Assembly: GCA_026391655.1 (NCBI GenBank) | Contig: JAPLDR010000051.1 | Location: 1-36,991, forward strand | Origin: Bacteroidia bacterium | GTDB lineage: Bacteria > Bacteroidota > Bacteroidia > Bacteroidales > Prolixibacteraceae | Length of the DNA: 36,991 nt | Direction: 5' to 3' | Shown: in pieces, positions 33,650 through 36,991 of the stretch | Layout: each line of letters opens with the position of its first letter | Position numbering within the stretch: the first letter of the stretch is position 1 | Made by a program: the position numbers and the translations under genes | Notes under the pieces: model-generated | What the model was told of the DNA's origin: nothing | What the model saw: the letters and a program-made list of their open reading frames with translations, nothing else | The model's database searches: none

Positions 33650-33748
33650 TTGGCAACTGGTTGCTCAAAATGGTATATTATTTCTAAAATAATGAGAAAT
33701 TCCGTTTGAAAGTGAGCTGGTTGCCAGCCGCCAAAAGCCAGCCGCCAG
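33650..33748. repeat. Inverted GGCAACTGG / CCAGTTGCC word repeat abutting the tilS stop
   Basis: TTGGCAACTGGTTGC at 33650-33664 faces GAGCTGGTTGCCAGCCGCCA and AAGCCAGCCGCCAG at 33714-33748; the latter ends immediately at the tilS stop codon (33749-33751). It lies between the convergent thioredoxin and tilS genes and may form the 3' hairpin for both transcripts. Confidence 0.5.
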
Positions 33749-35080
33749 TCAATCCACAATCTCCAGCCTCAGGATATGTTGCGTGCCCGAAGTAATTTTG
33801 TACCGCTCATCCAGACGGTAGCCAATGATCCAAACTACTTGTTCACCATTGGCAACGATCCAGACGTTATCCTTTTCGGGAAGGCTTAACTTCGAATCAA
33901 TAAAGAAATCACTGATTTTTTTGAATCCCTGCATTCCCAATGGTTTAAAATAGTCGCCTTGTTGCCATTTTCTGATCAGCAACGGGAATTGAACACAATC
34001 GCGATCGATGCAGGCCACAAACCGGGAATCGGGAATTTTAAATTTATCTTTTTTTACGGTAACCGATATTTTAAGGTGAACCGGAAAAACTAACTCCACC
34101 ATCCCTTCTTCCAGATAGAATTGCTTCCTGTTTTCGGGCAAAAGAGGCATAAGAATAAGCGACTCCCGATCGCGTACTAACCTATGAGTCTGTGAGATAA
34201 ACTGTTTGCCAGAAGCACTGTCAAGCGCCGATACAATATCTCCAACCACTATACTGTTGAAACCAAATGGCTTTAGAAACTCGAAAAGGTAAGTTGGCAA
34301 GGGGTCGAGCAATTTCAGTTCGGCAATTGAGATCAGATAATCGTACCCTTTTCGGAGTGCAACACGCTCCCAGGTCTGATGAATTGCACGATCACAGATT
34401 TTTGAGATATCTTCCAGATAGCTCATCGTTCTGATCAGTCCTTCACGAAATGAAGGATTAAGCGTCTCCATAACAGGTAATAATGTATGTCTGATTTTAT
34501 TTCTTTGATAATCGAGACTTTGATTCGATGAATCTTCACGGAAATCGAGAAAGTTTTCGTGTCGGTATTTTTCTATCTCCTCACGGGAAGCAAAAAGCAA
34601 AGGACGTACTATTTTACCATGTGAAGGGCGCATTCCGGTCAATCCTGTTAAACCTGTTCCTCGTGCAAGGTTCAGAAAGAAAGTTTCGAGTTGATCATCG
34701 CGATGGTGTGCTACGGCAATGCAATCAAAATGATGAGTTGTCCGGATCATTTCGAACCACTGGTAGCGCAATTCGCGGGCAGCCATCTCGATTGAAATTT
34801 TATTTTCCTGCGCATAATCAGCTGTATCAAAGCTTGTTTTAAACAGGGGAACATCATATTTTTTAGCCAGATCGTTCACCAGGCGTTCATCCCCGTCCGA
34901 TTCAGCTCCCCGTAACCGGAAATTACAGTGAGCGATTGCCAGTGAGAATCCGGCTTTATCGAGCAGATCGAGTAAAACTACCGAATCGATACCTCCGCTC
35001 ACACCAACAAGAACGGTATCGGCCTGATTAAAAAGGCGGTTGTCGTTTATAAAGTTGATAATTCGCTGAATCATTACCAA
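33749..35080 (-). CDS. tilS: tRNA(Ile)-lysidine synthase
   Basis: Adds lysine to C34 of the CAU anticodon of tRNA-Ile2, an essential modification. The 443-residue protein has the N-type ATP pyrophosphatase loop SGGIDS (residues 28-33), AIAHCNFRLRGAESDGDE, VAHHRDDQLETFFLNLARGTG and RPLLFASREEIEKY, then the linker and C-terminal TilS domain (FKPLGMQGFKKISDFFIDSK, WIIGYRLDERYKI). The length is normal for Bacteroidota. The stop abuts an inverted word repeat. The ATG at 35080 is followed by another at 35074; both give acceptable N-termini. Confidence 0.97.
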   Translation of the reverse strand: MVMIQRIINFINDNRLFNQADTVLVGVSGGIDSVVLLDLLDKAGFSLAIAHCNFRLRGAESDGDERLVNDLAKKYDVPLFKTSFDTADYAQENKISIEMAARELRYQWFEMIRTTHHFDCIAVAHHRDDQLETFFLNLARGTGLTGLTGMRPSHGKIVRPLLFASREEIEKYRHENFLDFREDSSNQSLDYQRNKIRHTLLPVMETLNPSFREGLIRTMSYLEDISKICDRAIHQTWERVALRKGYDYLISIAELKLLDPLPTYLFEFLKPFGFNSIVVGDIVSALDSASGKQFISQTHRLVRDRESLILMPLLPENRKQFYLEEGMVELVFPVHLKISVTVKKDKFKIPDSRFVACIDRDCVQFPLLIRKWQQGDYFKPLGMQGFKKISDFFIDSKLSLPEKDNVWIVANGEQVVWIIGYRLDERYKITSGTQHILRLEIVD

Positions 35081-35161
35081 TTAATTTAGGCTAAAGATAC
35101 TAATTTGATTTTTAACAAAACACTTAATGATTTGGATGTTTCTCCGAAGATTCAAAGGAAT

Positions 35162-36442
35162 TTAAATTGATATTCTCCGGACCAGTTGTTCAAAATAGCG
35201 CGATTTAATCTGCCGGCTGGCCATCGCTTGTTTAATTGGAGGGAGCTTCAACAGTACTCCCAGCACAGCAGCCAAAGCCCTGTGGCTGAATAAAACATGG
35301 TTGTCGAAGATAAGATGCTGCAGGTTGCCCCGTTCGATGGCCATCACAACAGCTCTATGTACGCCATTCAGAGGTGTTAAGACCCTTTTTGCCCTTGATT
35401 TTAAGATGATGCCCTTTAGGGTGCAGGTGCGCACACAAACCCCGCATCCGAGACAACGATCCTCGTTGAGCATGGCTTTTTTACGGTTTGGGTGATGAGG
35501 ATCATTGGCTGAGACAAGCGTCATGGCTTCGACAGGACATACATTCACGCATTTTCCGCATCCGTTGCATTGCTGATCAACAATAACCGGTATAAAATTG
35601 GTGGTATGTACGGGGTTTAAAATGGCAAAACGTCGTGCGGCTATCATAGCTTCACAGCAACATCCGCAGCAATTGCAGATAAAATTTACTTCTTCGCGTA
35701 CATTTTCGCCAAACTGAACAAGGTTGTGATCGTAAGACTGTCGCAACAGATCGAGGCATTCAGTGGCATCGATCCGGCGCGCATGACCGTGCTTTATAAG
35801 AGACGCAGCAGAGGTATTAAACGTCATGCAGATATCCATGGGTGCCTTGCAGGCTTTTCCCAGGTGCTCCATTTTATGACGGCAATAACACATCCCGACA
35901 CCAATGTGGGTGGCGGTTTTGATGATTTCGGTTGCACGTTCGTAATCGAGCACGTGCAGGGCATTATCAGACGATAAGGCAGGTTCGTTCACAAAAACCC
36001 TTCCTAGCTGGGTTTCGCCTTTGGTAAATAACTCACGGACAAAATCTTCTTCAACATTCAGGTACTGGTAAAAAAGTTCGCTCAGGGCTTTCTGATCGAT
36101 GTCGTTTCGAATACGCATCATCGAGAATTCAAAGAAACCGGCCATCGGAGGTGGCAGCGCATATTCCTGCTCTCCGTTTTGTTCAATGTCGACCAGTAAA
36201 GCGCGGCCTGCCAGTGCTTCAAGTATCTTTCGGGTGGTGTTCAGGTTCATTTTCCAGATGCGGCTGGCTTTTTCGGCTGTAAAAGGTTTAATGGGCAATA
36301 GCGAAACGAGTTGTGCCTCCTGTTCGCTAAACAACACTTTCAGTATTTTAGTAAGCAGCTCCGATGGCGGAGCCCCCTGCGGAAATCGGTTCAGCCGGTT
36401 GACAAGATCGGAATAGGACGTTTTGAGCGTATGGTGAGCCAT
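35162..36442 (-). CDS. Multicluster Fe-S protein with winged-helix-like N-terminus
   Basis: A 426-residue soluble protein. Residues about 25-100 look like a helical or winged-helix DNA-binding-type domain (FTAEKASRIWKMNLNTTRKI). The middle has two cysteine blocks: CYCRHKMEHLGKACKAPMDIC (Cys185, 187, 198, 205) and CNCCGCCC (Cys256, 258, 259, 261-263). Two [4Fe-4S] ferredoxin motifs follow: CNGCGKCVNVCP (292-302) and CLGCGVCVRTC (330-340). Similar uncharacterised 4Fe-4S proteins with the CYCR and CNCCxCC blocks occur in anaerobes. The protein probably carries electrons in the cytoplasm; the extra Cys blocks may hold a third or non-standard cluster. There is no redox partner gene in the window. 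Confidence 0.85.
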   Translation of the reverse strand: MAHHTLKTSYSDLVNRLNRFPQGAPPSELLTKILKVLFSEQEAQLVSLLPIKPFTAEKASRIWKMNLNTTRKILEALAGRALLVDIEQNGEQEYALPPPMAGFFEFSMMRIRNDIDQKALSELFYQYLNVEEDFVRELFTKGETQLGRVFVNEPALSSDNALHVLDYERATEIIKTATHIGVGMCYCRHKMEHLGKACKAPMDICMTFNTSAASLIKHGHARRIDATECLDLLRQSYDHNLVQFGENVREEVNFICNCCGCCCEAMIAARRFAILNPVHTTNFIPVIVDQQCNGCGKCVNVCPVEAMTLVSANDPHHPNRKKAMLNEDRCLGCGVCVRTCTLKGIILKSRAKRVLTPLNGVHRAVVMAIERGNLQHLIFDNHVLFSHRALAAVLGVLLKLPPIKQAMASRQIKSRYFEQLVRRISI

Positions 36443-36991
36443 GACACCAGGTTTTTAGAGATCGGTTTGATTGGTAAATATACAAAATATTGGAAATCCG
36501 AAAATGTGACAATTGACTTCGTCGAACTTCGTTTCGGCAATTAGACGATTTTAGAATCTGCTAATTTGGATAATGAAAAATAATGTTTTCCATTTACAAA
36601 TCATAAAACTTAAATTTTATTCTTTTGATAATCATCAAACAAACAGTTGTCTTTTCGGCGCAAAGAACCTTCTTCCTTTATTTTTACCTTTCCGGTTGTG
36701 CCGCTTGTTGGTGGGGGATTCTTTTTCTATAAATATTCAGCTCCTACGGAGCCCATGATTGTGATAAAATGGGATTTGTAGATCTCCGAATGGCTGTTTG
36801 AATGACGAGCTCATTTTTGTAATTCGCAATAATTGTCATTTTATGCTATCAATGAGGCTGTATCAAAAGCCAATTGGCAATTCTTTTCGTTTAATCAATT
36901 TTTGTTTCTAAATTTTGCTTTAGATTTTATTAATTCACTAAAATGGAGCCATATTGGCTAATATTCCATTAAATATTGAGCTTATTATTGG
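36443..36991. other. Apparently non-coding right end
   Basis: These 549 bases contain only short open frames without recognisable protein sequence, and no frame stays open to the right edge on the minus strand. A GCTCC-TAC-GGAGC hairpin at 36740-36752, preceded by TTTCTATAAATATTC, resembles intergenic repeats I associate with Bacteroidota genomes. The promoter of the Fe-S gene should lie within 36443-36540. Confidence 0.55.
36740..36752. repeat. GCTCC-TAC-GGAGC hairpin
   Basis: A perfect 5-bp GC-rich stem with a TAC loop in AT-rich sequence. Together with the upstream TTTCTATAAATATTC it resembles a dispersed intergenic motif of the phylum; only one copy was seen in this window. Confidence 0.4.

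Noticed and set aside
36099-36416. Plus-strand Ser-rich 105-residue frame
   Set aside because: It is antisense to the well-supported Fe-S protein gene.

Overview
The window looks like a chromosomal segment of a free-living, probably fermentative member of the Bacteroidota (Bacteroidales/Marinilabiliales type). Supporting this are several promoters with the Bacteroidota -7 box TAnnTTTG, generally weak Shine-Dalgarno sequences, a eukaryote/archaea-type prolyl-tRNA synthetase, and families common in this phylum: GH97, DUF3109, DUF1573 with a Pro-rich linker, DUF6132, and Tat-exported Gfo/Idh/MocA and sugar isomerase proteins. No rRNA, tRNA, CRISPR array, insertion sequence or prophage was seen. 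The species cannot be named from the sequence alone.

Layout. 1-5.3 kb: a Gly/Tyr/Trp-rich lipoprotein cut by the left edge and divergent from proS-pepT, then a cupin and a decayed GH9 cellulase gene. 5.3-8.1 kb: cytochrome b, a secreted esterase and a YVTN beta-propeller, closed by a strong bidirectional terminator. 8.1-12.5 kb: M28 peptidase, PAP2 phosphatase and a DUF3943 barrel on the minus strand. 12.7-13.1 kb: yccF. 13.3-19.8 kb: a signalling block on the minus strand, with a five-PAS hybrid histidine kinase, a frameshifted PAS protein, and an OmpR-type response regulator and its kinase overlapping by one base. 20-22.8 kb: DUF1573, gpmI and a DUF3109 protein. 23-25 kb: an orphan sugar-binding lipoprotein and an HD hydrolase whose 3' end is a 10-bp tandem repeat. 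25.2-26.7 kb: a solitary hydG. 26.9-32.7 kb: carbohydrate genes (GH97, a Crp/Fnr regulator, a frameshifted Tat oxidoreductase, a sugar isomerase/epimerase). 32.9-36.4 kb: DUF6132, a lipoprotein thioredoxin, tilS and a multicluster Fe-S protein. The last 550 bp appear non-coding.

How the genes fit together. The window mixes housekeeping (proS, gpmI, tilS, pepT) with polysaccharide use (decayed GH9, GH97, dehydrogenase/isomerase pair, sugar-binding protein) and anaerobic redox chemistry (HydG, ferredoxin-like protein). The signalling block may regulate the adjacent DUF1573 gene through a helically phased row of TTTACA boxes.

Most notable observations: (i) the HydG has Gly at the second Cys of its C-terminal auxiliary-cluster motif, a spare Cys three residues later, and no HydE, HydF or hydrogenase nearby; (ii) TTTACA boxes at 11/10/11/10-bp spacing lead into the -33 region of the DUF1573 promoter; (iii) three genes are broken in recognisable ways, including two TGG-to-TGA changes in GH9; (iv) dispersed intergenic word repeats and a 31-bp palindromic repeat. 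No complete new multi-gene system could be demonstrated.
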